DNA of 64,000 nucleotides from Ruminiclostridium papyrosolvens C7 (GCF_000421965.1 NZ_ATAY01000020.1:248001-312000), one strand, 5' to 3'. Shown: positions 8,671 to 18,297, counted from the first letter of the stretch. A program made the numbers and translations. The notes: a model not told the origin generated them from the sequence alone.

Positions 8671-9529
8671 ACAGGCTGTTGCCTGACAGTTCTCTTACAT
8701 CTATGGAATCCATGGCAGCACCCAACTCTTCTGAAACTTCTGCGATGATTTTGGGATCATTATAATAAGTAGTTGCCTTTACAATAGCCTGAGCTCTTTT
8801 AGCAGGATCTGAAGATTTGAATATCCCTGAACCAACGAAAACACCGTCGCATCCAAGCTGCATCATTAATGCCGCATCTGCCGGAGTTGCAATTCCGCCT
8901 GCTGCAAAGTTAATAACAGGAAGTTTACCGTTTTCATGAACATAGAGCACAAGGTCATATGGAGCAGCGAATTCTTTTGCTATGGTCATAAGTTCCTGCT
9001 TGGATGCACTCTGAACCTTTCTGATTTCGTTTGTTACAGTTCTCATATGTCTGACTGCTTCAACAACATTTCCGGTGCCGGCTTCACCTTTTGTTCTTAT
9101 CATGGATGCACCTTCGCCAATTCTTCTGAGAGCTTCTCCGAGATTTTTTGCTCCGCATACAAACGGAACCTTAAATGTATGCTTATCTATGTGAAATTCT
9201 TCATCGGCGGGGGTTAATACTTCGCTTTCATCAATATAGTCGATTGAAAGGGCTTCAAGTACCTGTGCTTCAACAAAATGTCCTATTCTAACCTTGGCCA
9301 TAACAGGAATTGATACAGCGCTTTGTATCTCTTTTATCATTTTGGGATCGGACATTCTTGCAACTCCTCCGGCTTTTCTTATGTCAGAAGGAACTCTTTC
9401 AAGTGCCATAACTGCAACGGCACCGGCTTTTTGTGCAATTTCGGCTTCCTTTGCATTTACTACATCCATTATTACTCCGCCTTTGAGCATCTGTGCAAGA
9501 TTTTTGTTTAATTCATATCTCTCATTCAT
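8651..9529 (-). CDS. pdxS: Pyridoxal 5'-phosphate synthase lyase subunit
   Basis: 292 aa, full length for the family. Conserved residues are visible: Asp22 ([10 protein letters not shown]), catalytic Lys79 ([14 protein letters not shown]) and Lys147 ([11 protein letters not shown]), and the phosphate loops [14 protein letters not shown] and GVFVGSGIF. It makes PLP from ribose 5-phosphate, glyceraldehyde 3-phosphate and ammonia. The start has an AAAGGAG site on the minus strand. It is divergent from a MocR-type regulator and followed by overlapping pdxT. Confidence 0.97.
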   Translation of the reverse strand: MNERYELNKNLAQMLKGGVIMDVVNAKEAEIAQKAGAVAVMALERVPSDIRKAGGVARMSDPKMIKEIQSAVSIPVMAKVRIGHFVEAQVLEALSIDYIDESEVLTPADEEFHIDKHTFKVPFVCGAKNLGEALRRIGEGASMIRTKGEAGTGNVVEAVRHMRTVTNEIRKVQSASKQELMTIAKEFAAPYDLVLYVHENGKLPVINFAAGGIATPADAALMMQLGCDGVFVGSGIFKSSDPAKRAQAIVKATTYYNDPKIIAEVSEELGAAMDSIDVRELSGNSLYASRGW

Positions 9530-9570
9530 AATACATACTCCTTTACTTTTATTTATAAATAGAATATACT

Positions 9571-9588
9571 AATTGTACCGATACACTT
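9571..9588. promoter_or_regulatory. Putative PdxR operator upstream of pdxS
   Basis: AATTGTACCGATACACTT matches the perfect palindrome at the pdxR start (9768-9785) in 16 of 18 positions. It lies about 42 nt upstream of the pdxS ATG, where the pdxS promoter should be. Confidence 0.6.
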
Positions 9589-9762
9589 ATATGTGTTTGC
9601 GGCTAAATTTCGTACATTTTTACACAAAGAAAATCAAATGTCAATATCAATTATTAAAAAAATAAATTGAATTCTTATTTGTATACATAGATAAAATGAA
9701 GTTTGTCGAAATATTAAATATAAATTCAGGCTTTTGTCAGTTAATATGAGTGCGGAGGATAT

Positions 9763-11184
9763 ATGAAAATTGTATCGATACAATTATCGAATGAGGAGCA
9801 GCCTAAGTACTTACAGCTCTTTAATAGCATCAGAGAACAGATTTCACAAGGCGAAATGAACCCTGGAGAGCGTCTTCCTGCAATAAGGAGTCTCGCTTCC
9901 CAACTGGGAGTAAATACAAGTACAGTGGTTAATGCATATAAACAGCTCGAGAGCAACAGCTATATAACAGCCAAAAAAGGAAGCGGATATTTTGTTTCAA
10001 ATACTAAAACAGGGAAGCAAGATACACATTTTTCCAGTAACTTGGGATTGTTCAGGGATACCTCTGTTATTAACTTTGCAAGTGCAACCCCACACCCGTC
10101 AATTTTTCCTATTGAGTCTTTTAAAGCTTGTATAAATGAGGTATTGGAAAGAGACAAAGGCTTTGCCTTCGGGTACGACGAGAGTAACGGCTACAGGCCA
10201 TTGAGACAGTCAATTCTAAATTATTTTAACAGGGAGTATTCCGTTTCCGTTGAAAATGAGAGTTTTCTCCAAATTGTTTCAGGAGCACAGCAGGGTATAG
10301 ATATTATAGGCAAAGTACTTTTAAACCCCGGAGATTATGTTATAACAGAAACTCCTACTTATGATGGTGCTGTTGCAGCATTTAAATCAAGAGGTGCAAG
10401 GATTGTCAGTGTAAACATGGATAAAGATGGAATGGATATGGAAGAACTTGATAAAAAAGTTCGTATATGCAAACCCAAACTGATATATGTAATGTCCAGA
10501 TATCAGAATCCAACTACTGTATGCTACAGTCAGGAAAAGCTAAAAAAGCTGCTGCTTCTGGCAAAAGAGAATAACCTGTATATTGTTGAAGATGATTCTA
10601 TGTCGGAATTATATTTTGAAAAGGAAAAACCTTTGCCCCTAAAAACTTTGGATACCGATAATGAATGTGTAATTTATCTAAAAAGTTTTTCTAAAATTCT
10701 TATGCCGGGACTAAGAGTAGCGTGCATGGTTATACCTAATAAACTTTTAAGTGATTTTACTAAAATAAAGCATACAAGCGATATTTCCTCATCCGGGTTG
10801 ATACAAAGGTCTCTTGACTTATATTTCAGAAGTGAAAAGTGGGACGAACATTTGCAGTATATGAAGGAGATTTACAGAGGCAGGTTTGAGTTTATGCTTT
10901 CCGGCTTGGAAAGACTGAGAAAATATGGACTGAAATATGAAAAACCGGGTGGAGGGTTGTACTTCTGGGTAAAACTGCCACGTTATCTTTCAGCAGAGTT
11001 CTTTTATAAAAAGTGCAAAACAAATGGTCTTGTGTTTATTCCATCGGGTATTTTTTATGATAATATACACAAAAACTGTGATGATTATATAAGACTTAGT
11101 TTTGCATCAGCAGGAATTGACCAAATCGGTGAAGGTATGGCCATTTTGGAAAAGTGTCTTCGAAACAATTATCAAGAAGAATAG
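9763..11184 (+). CDS. pdxR: MocR-family (GntR wHTH plus aminotransferase fold) regulator, PdxR-like
   Basis: 473 aa. Residues about 8-75 form a GntR winged helix (PGERLPAIRSLASQLGVNTS, VVNAYKQLE). Residues 100-470 have the fold-type I aminotransferase domain: IVSGAQQGIDI, YVMSRYQNPT and the PLP-lysine in LKSFSKILMPGLR (K311). Divergent placement next to pdxST is the classical position of PdxR, which senses PLP through this domain and controls vitamin B6 synthesis. RBS GGAGG at 9754-9758. An 18-nt palindrome just inside the coding start suggests autoregulation. The 3' end overlaps the convergent gene by 13 nt. Confidence 0.88.
   Translation: MKIVSIQLSNEEQPKYLQLFNSIREQISQGEMNPGERLPAIRSLASQLGVNTSTVVNAYKQLESNSYITAKKGSGYFVSNTKTGKQDTHFSSNLGLFRDTSVINFASATPHPSIFPIESFKACINEVLERDKGFAFGYDESNGYRPLRQSILNYFNREYSVSVENESFLQIVSGAQQGIDIIGKVLLNPGDYVITETPTYDGAVAAFKSRGARIVSVNMDKDGMDMEELDKKVRICKPKLIYVMSRYQNPTTVCYSQEKLKKLLLLAKENNLYIVEDDSMSELYFEKEKPLPLKTLDTDNECVIYLKSFSKILMPGLRVACMVIPNKLLSDFTKIKHTSDISSSGLIQRSLDLYFRSEKWDEHLQYMKEIYRGRFEFMLSGLERLRKYGLKYEKPGGGLYFWVKLPRYLSAEFFYKKCKTNGLVFIPSGIFYDNIHKNCDDYIRLSFASAGIDQIGEGMAILEKCLRNNYQEE
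9768..9785. promoter_or_regulatory. Putative PdxR operator overlapping the pdxR 5' coding end
   Basis: AATTGTATCGATACAATT is a perfect 18-nt palindrome beginning at the second codon of pdxR. A near-copy (16 of 18) lies at 9571-9588 before pdxS. Confidence 0.6.
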
Positions 11185-11675
11185 TCAAGCCGTCTGAATC
11201 TTCCGAAAAGCTTGTTTCTGTAATATTTATTATAGGTACTTTGGCTTAATCCATAATCAATCAAGACGGGGACATCATTAACGATTCCCCAGCTTGATGC
11301 TCTCTTCAAGTCACCGCTGCCTATATTTTTACTTTCTATATCTTCTGCAAATAATGGCCTTTTAATAAGGTCACTCATAGTTTGTACTTTGTAGTATCTT
11401 AAAACTATTCTGATATCAGTGATTTTTTTAGCTTTTACCATTATAAGATATCTGTGATTTTCAGAAACAGCAGCAATTTCGGCAAACAAGTCTGACTTAC
11501 ATGACCGGTAAGTAGAATGTTCGGTTTCGTTCTGCAAAATGCCTCTGACATCTTTTGCTACCTTAACTACATAACCGTTGCCTAAGTCATAAACGTTCCG
11601 ACATGAACCCGAACCGATACGTTTATACTTATTACTTTTTAGATTATAAATAAGTTCATCAAAGTCAAAATGCAT
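11172..11675 (-). CDS. Minimal protein-kinase-like protein
   Basis: 167 aa, roughly half to two thirds of a normal kinase domain. Kinase-like elements are visible in order: glycine-rich loop IGSGSCRNVYDLGNG, the VAIK-type lysine in YVVKVAKD, a Glu-rich helix (LQNETEH), a compact catalytic-loop-like segment GDLKRASSWGI and a DFG-like LIDYGLS. The activation segment and most of the C-lobe are missing. The start has AGGAGCGTTAA just upstream. It could be an active mini-kinase, a pseudokinase or an antibiotic-phosphotransferase relative; no function is assigned. It is convergent with pdxR. Confidence 0.65.
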   Translation of the reverse strand: MHFDFDELIYNLKSNKYKRIGSGSCRNVYDLGNGYVVKVAKDVRGILQNETEHSTYRSCKSDLFAEIAAVSENHRYLIMVKAKKITDIRIVLRYYKVQTMSDLIKRPLFAEDIESKNIGSGDLKRASSWGIVNDVPVLIDYGLSQSTYNKYYRNKLFGRFRRLDYSS

Positions 11676-11782
11676 TTAACGCTCCTAATTATTATAATAC
11701 ACTACATTTTATTCCAACGATTTAATTGTGTGATTTTTAATTATAAGAGAGTCGGTTAATGGTAAAAATTAAAATAGTAGCC

Positions 11783-11812
11783 TTGACGGCGGTTGGGTAA
11801 TTGATGTATTAT
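11783..11812 (+). promoter_or_regulatory. Promoter of the ileS T-box transcript
   Basis: TTGACG (11783-11788), an 18-nt spacer and TATTAT (11807-11812), just before the T-box leader. Confidence 0.65.
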
Positions 11813-11839
11813 AAGTTTAATATATAATATTCTAAATAT

Positions 11840-12110
11840 GATGATTGGAAAGAGTAGAAAGCAGTTGGCTTCACAGAGAGCGGAAGCTTGGTGGGATTTC
11901 CGCAGGTTCAAGTTTTTGAAAATCATCCATGAGTTGCAGCCTGAAATTCAATAAAATGTATAGGACATATATTGAAGTAGGGTGTGCCGGTGATGAGCCG
12001 TTATAAAACGAAGTGATTATTGTCATGTTATTATTTTTTCATGCTACAAAATAATTTGGGTGGTACCGCGAAATAGCCTCGTCCCTTTGATGGAACGGGG
12101 CTTTATTATA
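11840..12110 (+). ncRNA. T-box riboswitch leader of ileS (isoleucine specifier ATC)
   Basis: T-box sequence GGTGGTACCGCG at 12059-12070, terminator stem around 12075-12102 followed by a TTTATT stretch. In Stem I, AGTA and AGAGAGCGG motifs precede the specifier loop GAAAATCATCC, with ATC (Ile) at 11925-11927. Uncharged tRNA-Ile would stabilise the antiterminator and raise ileS expression. This leader also fills the gap between 11676 and 12154. Confidence 0.93.
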
Positions 12111-12154
12111 TTTTAGAATAATTAATTTACTATATTTAACCGGAGGTAATAGAA

Positions 12155-14944
12155 ATGGCAGAAGATTATGGAAAATCGTTAAATCTACCACAAACTGATT
12201 TCCCCATGAGGGCAAACCTTCCTCAAAGGGAACCAGAATTCCTAAAAAAATGGGAAGACATGGATATTTATAATAAGCAATTGAAAAAAGCAGAAGGAAA
12301 GCCTTCCTTTATACTTCATGATGGCCCGCCTTACGCAAATGGAGGTATTCACCTTGGAACCTCGTTGAATAAGATTTTAAAGGATATCGTTGTTAAGTAT
12401 AAAAGTATGTCGGGATACTATACTCCATATGTTCCTGGCTGGGATACACACGGACTTCCCATTGAACAGAGAGCCATCAAGGAATTGGGGCTAAAGAGGC
12501 ATGAAGTTGGTCCTGTTGTTTTCAGAGAGGCATGTGAAGGCTTTGCCATGAAGTATCTGAATATACAGAGAGAAGCTTTCAAAAGACTGGGTGTAAGGGC
12601 TGACTGGGAACATCCTTATATAACTCTTAAACCTGAGTTTGAAGCTAAACAGATAGAAGTATTTGGCGAAATGGCTAAGAAGGGACATATATACAAGGGA
12701 TTGAAGCCTGTATACTGGTGCCCTGAGTGTGAAACTGCTCTGGCTGAAGCTGAAATCGAGTATGCAGACGATACTACCGTTTCAATATATGTTAAGTTCC
12801 AGGTAAGGGATGACAAGGGAATTTTTGAAGGTGTTGCACCAAAAGAAAAGATTAACTTTGTAATATGGACAACAACTACATGGACTTTGCCTGCAAACCT
12901 TGCAATTTGCTTGAATGAGTCTTTTGAGTACTCTGTTGTAAAGGCAAACGACGAATATTATGTACTGGCTTCGGAACTTGTGGAAAATACCATGAAAGCT
13001 GCAGCTTTAACAGAATATGAAACTGTTGCAAAATTTAAAGGCAGCGAGCTTGAAGGAATTCTTTGCAAGCACCCGTTCCTTGACAGGGATTCAATAGTTA
13101 TTCTTGGAGACCATGTTACCCTTGAAGCAGGTACTGGTTGTGTTCATACTGCTCCGGGACATGGTGCGGAAGACTTTCTTGTATGCCAGAAATATAAGAT
13201 TCCTGTATTGGTTCCTGTTGACAGCAAGGGCTTTCTGACAAAAGAGGCGGGACCGTTTGCAGGTATGTTCTATAAAAAATCCAATCCTGCAATAATTGAA
13301 AAATTGACTGAGGACGGCAGACTTTTAGCTTCTGAAAAAATTACTCACCAATATCCCCATTGCTGGAGATGTAAAGACCCAATCATATTCCGTGCTACCG
13401 AACAATGGTTTGCCTCAATAGACAGTTTCAGAGATGATGCTCTTGAAGCTATAAAGACTGTTAAATGGGTGCCTGAATGGGGTCAGGAAAGAATAACCAA
13501 TATGGTTAGAGATAGGGGAGACTGGTGTATTTCCAGACAGCGTATCTGGGGTGTGCCGATTCCGATATTCTACTGTAAAGCCTGTGGTAAGGAACTGATA
13601 ACTGATGAATCAATAAAGGCTGTGGCTGATCTTTTCAGAGAAAAAGGATCAAACGCATGGTATGCAATGGACGCTTCTGAGATTCTTCCAAAGGGAACTA
13701 AATGTGAATGCGGTCATCATGAATTTTCAAAAGAAACAGATATTATGGATGTTTGGTTTGATTCAGGTTCCAGCCATGTAGCGGTTCTTGAAAATACAGA
13801 AGGATTATCCTGGCCTGCAGACCTGTACCTTGAAGGAAGTGACCAACACAGAGGATGGTTCCAATCATCACTTTTAACATCAGTTGCAACAAGAAGCGGT
13901 GCACCTTACAAGAAGGTTCTGACTCACGGGTATGTTATTGATGAAGAAAAGAGAAAGATGTCAAAATCACTTGGAAACGGTATCGACCCTGCTGATGTTA
14001 TCAAGGAGTACGGAGCAGATATACTGAGACTTTGGGTTGCTTCATCAGACTACACAACTGATATAAAGATATCCAAAGACTTATTGAAGCAGCTTTCTGA
14101 AGTTTATAGAAAGATAAGAAATACAGCAAGATATATCCTTGGAAATATAAATGGTTTTAATCCGGACACAGACAGTGTTGACTACAGTGAGATGAGTGAA
14201 CTTGACAGATGGGCTCTTTACAAGATGACCAACTTGATCAAGAAGGTTAATGAAGCATACAGCGGTTATGAATTCCATATGATGTTCCATGCAATTCACA
14301 ATTTCTGTGTTGTTGACATGAGTAACTTCTATTTGGATATTATAAAGGACAGACTTTACACATCAAAGCCTGATTCAAAGGAAAGAAGAGCAGCGCAGAC
14401 TGTAATGTATGAGATACTTCAGTCTTTGGTAAGAATGTTGACTCCGGTTCTTGCATTTACTACTGAGGAAATCTGGCAGTATATGCCTCACAGAGCAGAG
14501 GATGATACTGAGAGTGTTCAGTTGAACAGCTGGCCACAGGTAAATGAAAAGTATGTAAATACAGAGCTGTCAGAAAAGTGGGAAAAGATATTGGAGCTTA
14601 GGTCAGATGTTTCAAAGGCACTGGAAATAGCAAGAGCTAATAAAACCATAGGTCATTCTCTCAATGCAAAAGTAACTTTGTATGCAGACGGAGAAAATCT
14701 TGAGTTTATTAAAAGTATTGAAAACGACCTTGTTACCCTGTTCATAGTTTCAGCTGTTGAAATTAAAAATCTAGCTGATGCTCAGGATGCTGCTCAAAAG
14801 GGAGAGGAAATGCCCGGAATAAAAGTTTCGGTTGAACAGGCACCTGGAGATAAGTGTGAAAGATGCTGGATGTTCAGCGAATTTGTAGGCAAGGACGAAA
14901 AACACCCGACACTTTGTAAGAGATGTGCTGATGTAGTAGGTTAA
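12155..14944 (+). CDS. ileS: Isoleucyl-tRNA synthetase
   Basis: 929 aa, class I synthetase. HIGH-type motif PPYANGGIHLGTSLNK near residue 60, editing domain in the middle (WTTTTWTLPANL, GTGCVHTAPGHG), KMSKSLGNGI near residue 601, and a C-terminal zinc finger with CERCW and CKRC pairs. Start ATG follows CCGGAGG. Expression is under the isoleucine T-box. aroB follows after 29 nt. Confidence 0.98.
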   Translation: MAEDYGKSLNLPQTDFPMRANLPQREPEFLKKWEDMDIYNKQLKKAEGKPSFILHDGPPYANGGIHLGTSLNKILKDIVVKYKSMSGYYTPYVPGWDTHGLPIEQRAIKELGLKRHEVGPVVFREACEGFAMKYLNIQREAFKRLGVRADWEHPYITLKPEFEAKQIEVFGEMAKKGHIYKGLKPVYWCPECETALAEAEIEYADDTTVSIYVKFQVRDDKGIFEGVAPKEKINFVIWTTTTWTLPANLAICLNESFEYSVVKANDEYYVLASELVENTMKAAALTEYETVAKFKGSELEGILCKHPFLDRDSIVILGDHVTLEAGTGCVHTAPGHGAEDFLVCQKYKIPVLVPVDSKGFLTKEAGPFAGMFYKKSNPAIIEKLTEDGRLLASEKITHQYPHCWRCKDPIIFRATEQWFASIDSFRDDALEAIKTVKWVPEWGQERITNMVRDRGDWCISRQRIWGVPIPIFYCKACGKELITDESIKAVADLFREKGSNAWYAMDASEILPKGTKCECGHHEFSKETDIMDVWFDSGSSHVAVLENTEGLSWPADLYLEGSDQHRGWFQSSLLTSVATRSGAPYKKVLTHGYVIDEEKRKMSKSLGNGIDPADVIKEYGADILRLWVASSDYTTDIKISKDLLKQLSEVYRKIRNTARYILGNINGFNPDTDSVDYSEMSELDRWALYKMTNLIKKVNEAYSGYEFHMMFHAIHNFCVVDMSNFYLDIIKDRLYTSKPDSKERRAAQTVMYEILQSLVRMLTPVLAFTTEEIWQYMPHRAEDDTESVQLNSWPQVNEKYVNTELSEKWEKILELRSDVSKALEIARANKTIGHSLNAKVTLYADGENLEFIKSIENDLVTLFIVSAVEIKNLADAQDAAQKGEEMPGIKVSVEQAPGDKCERCWMFSEFVGKDEKHPTLCKRCADVVG

Positions 14945-14973
14945 TAAAGCATATCAGATTTGGGAGACATATT

Positions 14974-16053
14974 ATGATTAGACATACTATAAATCTAAAG
15001 GAAAGAAGTTATCCTATTTGTATTGCAACAGACTTTCAGGAACTTGGAAAGATTGTACTATCATTCAGACAGGGTAACAAAGCCCTGTTGGTTACCGACG
15101 AGAATGTTGATAACTATTATTCTGATGAGTGTATGAAAGTACTTCAAGACAGCGGAATAGAGGTTAACAAGTACGTTCTGAAGCCCGGTGAAAATAATAA
15201 GACACTTGAGGCAGTTTATGGTATATATAATAAAATGGTAGAGTGCAAACTGGACAGAAGCAGTATTGCGCTGGCGCTTGGAGGCGGTGTAGTCGGCGAT
15301 ATTGTCGGCTTTGCCGCTGCCACCTATATGAGAGGTATCAACTTTGTACAGATACCCACATCTCTATTGGCTCAGGCAGACAGCAGTGTTGGGGGTAAAA
15401 CCGGGGTTGATTTCGATGGGCATAAGAACATTGTGGGTGCATTTTATCAGCCTAAAACAGTGTTCATTAATGTAAATACTATTAAGACACTGCCTAAGAG
15501 AGAGATTTCTGCAGGTCTTGCCGAAGTAATCAAACACGGTTTGATTATGGATGAAGAATACTGTGAATATATTAACTACAACGCTGATAAGATTTTTAAA
15601 TTTGATGAAAATGTACTGCAATACCTGGCTAAAAAGAATTGTTCCATAAAAGGCTATGTTGTTGAACAGGACGAAAAAGAGGACGATTTAAGGGCTATTC
15701 TTAATTTGGGTCACACAATCGGTCATGCCATTGAAACAGTTGAAAATTTCAGGCTTTTGCATGGAGAATGTGTGTCTATCGGAATAGTTGGAGCATACAA
15801 AATGGCTCAATATATGGAGATTTTGGGTGAGCAAACAGTTAATCAGGTTAAAGCCATTCTTGTAAAACTTGGACTTCCAGTTTCTTTGCCGGGACTGGAT
15901 GCTGAAAGGGTATATAACCAGATATTTTACGATAAAAAAGTAAAAGATAATAAATTAAAATTTGTTTTGCCACGTAGAATTGGAGAGGTTTTCCAATGTA
16001 CCATTGAAGACAGCGGGATGATTAAAAAAGTTCTTTCAGATTTGGCAAATTAA
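14974..16053 (+). CDS. aroB: 3-dehydroquinate synthase
   Basis: 359 aa, NAD- and metal-dependent second step of the shikimate pathway. Motifs: ALGGGVVGDIVGFAAATY (NAD-binding), IPTSLLAQADSSVGGKTGVD, HKNIVGAFYQP, the metal-ligand Glu in GLAEVIKHGLI and His residues in NLGHTIGHAIE. Complete length for the family. GGGAG precedes the ATG. It is 29 nt after ileS, so it is probably read from the ileS transcript. Confidence 0.97.
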   Translation: MIRHTINLKERSYPICIATDFQELGKIVLSFRQGNKALLVTDENVDNYYSDECMKVLQDSGIEVNKYVLKPGENNKTLEAVYGIYNKMVECKLDRSSIALALGGGVVGDIVGFAAATYMRGINFVQIPTSLLAQADSSVGGKTGVDFDGHKNIVGAFYQPKTVFINVNTIKTLPKREISAGLAEVIKHGLIMDEEYCEYINYNADKIFKFDENVLQYLAKKNCSIKGYVVEQDEKEDDLRAILNLGHTIGHAIETVENFRLLHGECVSIGIVGAYKMAQYMEILGEQTVNQVKAILVKLGLPVSLPGLDAERVYNQIFYDKKVKDNKLKFVLPRRIGEVFQCTIEDSGMIKKVLSDLAN

Positions 16054-16072
16054 TATTTTAAATTTTAAAATT

Positions 16073-16122
16073 AAGCATATTAACCGTTTTAGTATTTGAA
16101 ATACGGTTAATATGCTTTTTTG
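16073..16122 (+). terminator. Rho-independent terminator after aroB
   Basis: A 15-bp perfect stem (16073-16087 with 16103-16117, arms AAGCATATTAACCGT / ACGGTTAATATGCTT) followed by TTTTTT. Confidence 0.9.
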
Positions 16123-16228
16123 TATGTTTTAGAAAAATTTCTTACGAATAAATAAAGCTAAACAGAACAACCATAATTATAATGAAAAGTTTTAAATTGT
16201 TTTCATGTGGAGGGAGTACTTATAAAAT

Positions 16229-16531
16229 ATGGCCAACAACAATCATTTAATTAGTGAACTTTCCAAAAAAGTTGATAATATGTCTCTTAAAATGGAGAAG
16301 ATGAAATTCGTGGATTACGTTTATTATCTTGAACATCCGCGAAAAATGCTATGGTCCAATTTTGTAAGTGGTCTGGCAAGGGGCTTTGGGATAGCTATAG
16401 GTTTTACTATTCTTGGAGCAATCGCCATATACTTTTTGAATATTATAGTAAAAATAAATCTTCCATACATCGGACAATTTATCAGTGATATAGTGAAGAT
16501 TGTGCAAAGCAGCAGTAGAAACGTTAGATGA
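16229..16531 (+). CDS. Small membrane protein of the DUF5665 type
   Basis: 100 aa. The N-terminal third is hydrophilic with a short helical stretch, then the family-like segment YVYYLEHPRKMLWSNFVSGLARG, cited here only by its ends YVYYLEH and GLARG, and one strong hydrophobic helix (about 55-75, IAIGFTILGAIAIYFLNII). RBS GGAGGGA at 16210-16216. The stop overlaps an upstream in-frame extension of the next gene, suggesting coupling with the DksA-like protein. Function unknown. Confidence 0.7.
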   Translation: MANNNHLISELSKKVDNMSLKMEKMKFVDYVYYLEHPRKMLWSNFVSGLARGFGIAIGFTILGAIAIYFLNIIVKINLPYIGQFISDIVKIVQSSSRNVR

Positions 16532-16554
16532 CAGATGAACATAGGAGGAATCAT

Positions 16555-17187
16555 ATGGACAAGAATCAGCTGTTGCATTACAAAGATAAGCTTATAACGG
16601 AAGCAAAAAGGACAGACACAGCATTGGAACAAATGAGGGATTTGAACGAGGGGGAAATGAGCAATTATACTCCTTCGGAGTTGTCAAATTATGATAATCA
16701 TCCTGCGGAACTGGGAAGCGAGCTATATACAGTGGAGATGAATCTGGCACTTAAAGTCCATGAACAGACAAAACTTAATGATATTAAGCTTGCTTTGAAA
16801 AAAATAGATAATGGAACCTATGGTGTTTGTGAAAACTGTAAAAAAGATATAAATCCGGAGAGGCTGGAAATTATGCCAACTGCAAGGTTTTGTATGGAAT
16901 GTCAGGAGGATAAAGAGGCAGAAGAGATTAATACGCCTGATCAGCAGTATGACGAAATTTTTGATAGCCCCTTTGGCAGGAAGTACTTGAATAAGCAAGA
17001 AGACGACGAGTTTGAGGGTCTGGATCAATTTAATGACCTTCTAAAGTACGGAAGTGCGGATACTCCTCAGGATATGTCGGGATATGCAGATTACGAAGAA
17101 TTTTATACAAATGAAGTTGATAATCAGGGATATGTAGAAGAAACAGATAAAATTTCAAACCAGCAGTACAAAAACCAACTCCCTTAA
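16555..17187 (+). CDS. TraR/DksA-type C4 zinc-finger protein, YteA family
   Basis: 210 aa. A predicted N-terminal helical hairpin is followed by a four-cysteine zinc finger (YGVCENCKKDI and ARFCMECQED, residues about 93-120) and an acidic C-terminal tail with PFGRKYL. Family members such as YteA in Bacillus are linked to sporulation; direct function is unknown. The ATG at 16555 has AGGAGGA seven nt upstream and is chosen over the in-frame ATG at 16528 inside the previous gene. Confidence 0.82.
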   Translation: MDKNQLLHYKDKLITEAKRTDTALEQMRDLNEGEMSNYTPSELSNYDNHPAELGSELYTVEMNLALKVHEQTKLNDIKLALKKIDNGTYGVCENCKKDINPERLEIMPTARFCMECQEDKEAEEINTPDQQYDEIFDSPFGRKYLNKQEDDEFEGLDQFNDLLKYGSADTPQDMSGYADYEEFYTNEVDNQGYVEETDKISNQQYKNQLP

Positions 17188-17191
17188 TAAC

Positions 17192-17232
17192 CAGCTTCCC
17201 ACGTGAATCTTTCATGTGGGAAGCTGTATTTT
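17192..17232 (+). terminator. Rho-independent terminator after the yteA-like gene
   Basis: A 16-bp stem with one G-U pair (17192-17207 with 17211-17226), then TATTTT. Confidence 0.85.
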
Positions 17233-17333
17233 AAGCATATCTAAAATACAAGTTGATTTTTTACAGAGAAAACCATATTATATTTTATAGTTTAATTACT
17301 AGGAAAGGCGTACAAATTATTTTGCGAGGTCAT

Positions 17334-18158
17334 ATGTTTAATTATAATAAATACCTTATAATAAGTGATTTAGATGGTACTTTAATAAATTCGCAGCATT
17401 TCATATCACAGGAGAATTTAGATGCAATAAGCTATTTTACAAAAAAAGGTGGGAGCTTTGCTGTTGCCACAGGGCGAACAAAGGATAATATACGTCCATA
17501 CATAGAAAATTTAATCCTTAATGGCCCCTGTATCCTATATAACGGAGGGGGTATTTATAATTTCCAAGAGGAGCGATTTCTGGGTACGGAATTTCTGGAT
17601 AGGAGTGCAGTTGAGGAATTTATTATTTATTGCATGAACAATTATAAAAAAATGGCAGTTGAAATATTCACACCTGAAATGATGTACATAATAACACCTG
17701 ACCATATACTTGACCCCTATGTTGAGAGTGAAAAACAAGTGTTTAGCAGAATAACACTTGATGAAGTTATGGAAATGGACTGGATTAAAGTACTTCTGTA
17801 TGATAGCCCGGAAATCCTTCAAAAAGCACAGGCTATGCTGGAAGAATTTAATTTGCTTGATAAGGTAGATAGTGTTTTTTCACAGGTATTTTATCTTGAG
17901 CTAATTAAGAAAGGCATTTCAAAGGGAGCGGCTTTGGAGAGATTAAAAAATTCACACCAGTACAGTGATAAAACAATTATCGCGGTAGGTGATTATGATA
18001 ATGATATTGAAATGATCAGTTTAGCCGATATAGGAATTGTGGTAGGTAATGCCAGAGAGTGTGTTAAAGCTGTGGCTGACATAGTGACTGTGAGTAATGA
18101 TGAAAATGCTCTGTATGAAATCATTTATAATATAATACCATCTTTATCTAATAAGTAA
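17334..18158 (+). CDS. HAD-superfamily Cof-type phosphatase
   Basis: 274 aa. HAD motif I is IISDLDGTLINS, motif II is in SFAVATGRT, the Lys is in KKGISKGAALERL and motif IV in AVGDYDNDIEMI. The C2B-type cap between residues 85 and 190 marks the Cof/YidA group of sugar-phosphate or flavin-nucleotide phosphatases. The ATG at 17334 starts just before motif I, as usual for the family; the longer frame from 17253 has no good ribosome binding site. Confidence 0.88.
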   Translation: MFNYNKYLIISDLDGTLINSQHFISQENLDAISYFTKKGGSFAVATGRTKDNIRPYIENLILNGPCILYNGGGIYNFQEERFLGTEFLDRSAVEEFIIYCMNNYKKMAVEIFTPEMMYIITPDHILDPYVESEKQVFSRITLDEVMEMDWIKVLLYDSPEILQKAQAMLEEFNLLDKVDSVFSQVFYLELIKKGISKGAALERLKNSHQYSDKTIIAVGDYDNDIEMISLADIGIVVGNARECVKAVADIVTVSNDENALYEIIYNIIPSLSNK

Positions 18159-18221
18159 ATTCTAGAAAAATAATTGAATTGGCAGGAATTTAGTGCTAAT
18201 ATATAGAGTGCAAGAATGTAT

Positions 18222-18297
18222 GCTGGTATAGCACAGTCGGTAGTGCAGCTGATTCGTAATCAGCAGGTCAGCGGTTCGATTCCGCTTACCAGCTCCA
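18222..18297 (+). tRNA. tRNA-Thr (anticodon CGT)
   Basis: Acceptor stem GCTGGTA/TACCAGC, anticodon stem GCTGA/TCAGC with loop TTCGTAA (anticodon CGT, reads ACG), TPsiC arm AGCGGTTCGATTCCGCT, discriminator T and an encoded CCA. 76 nt. Confidence 0.95.
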
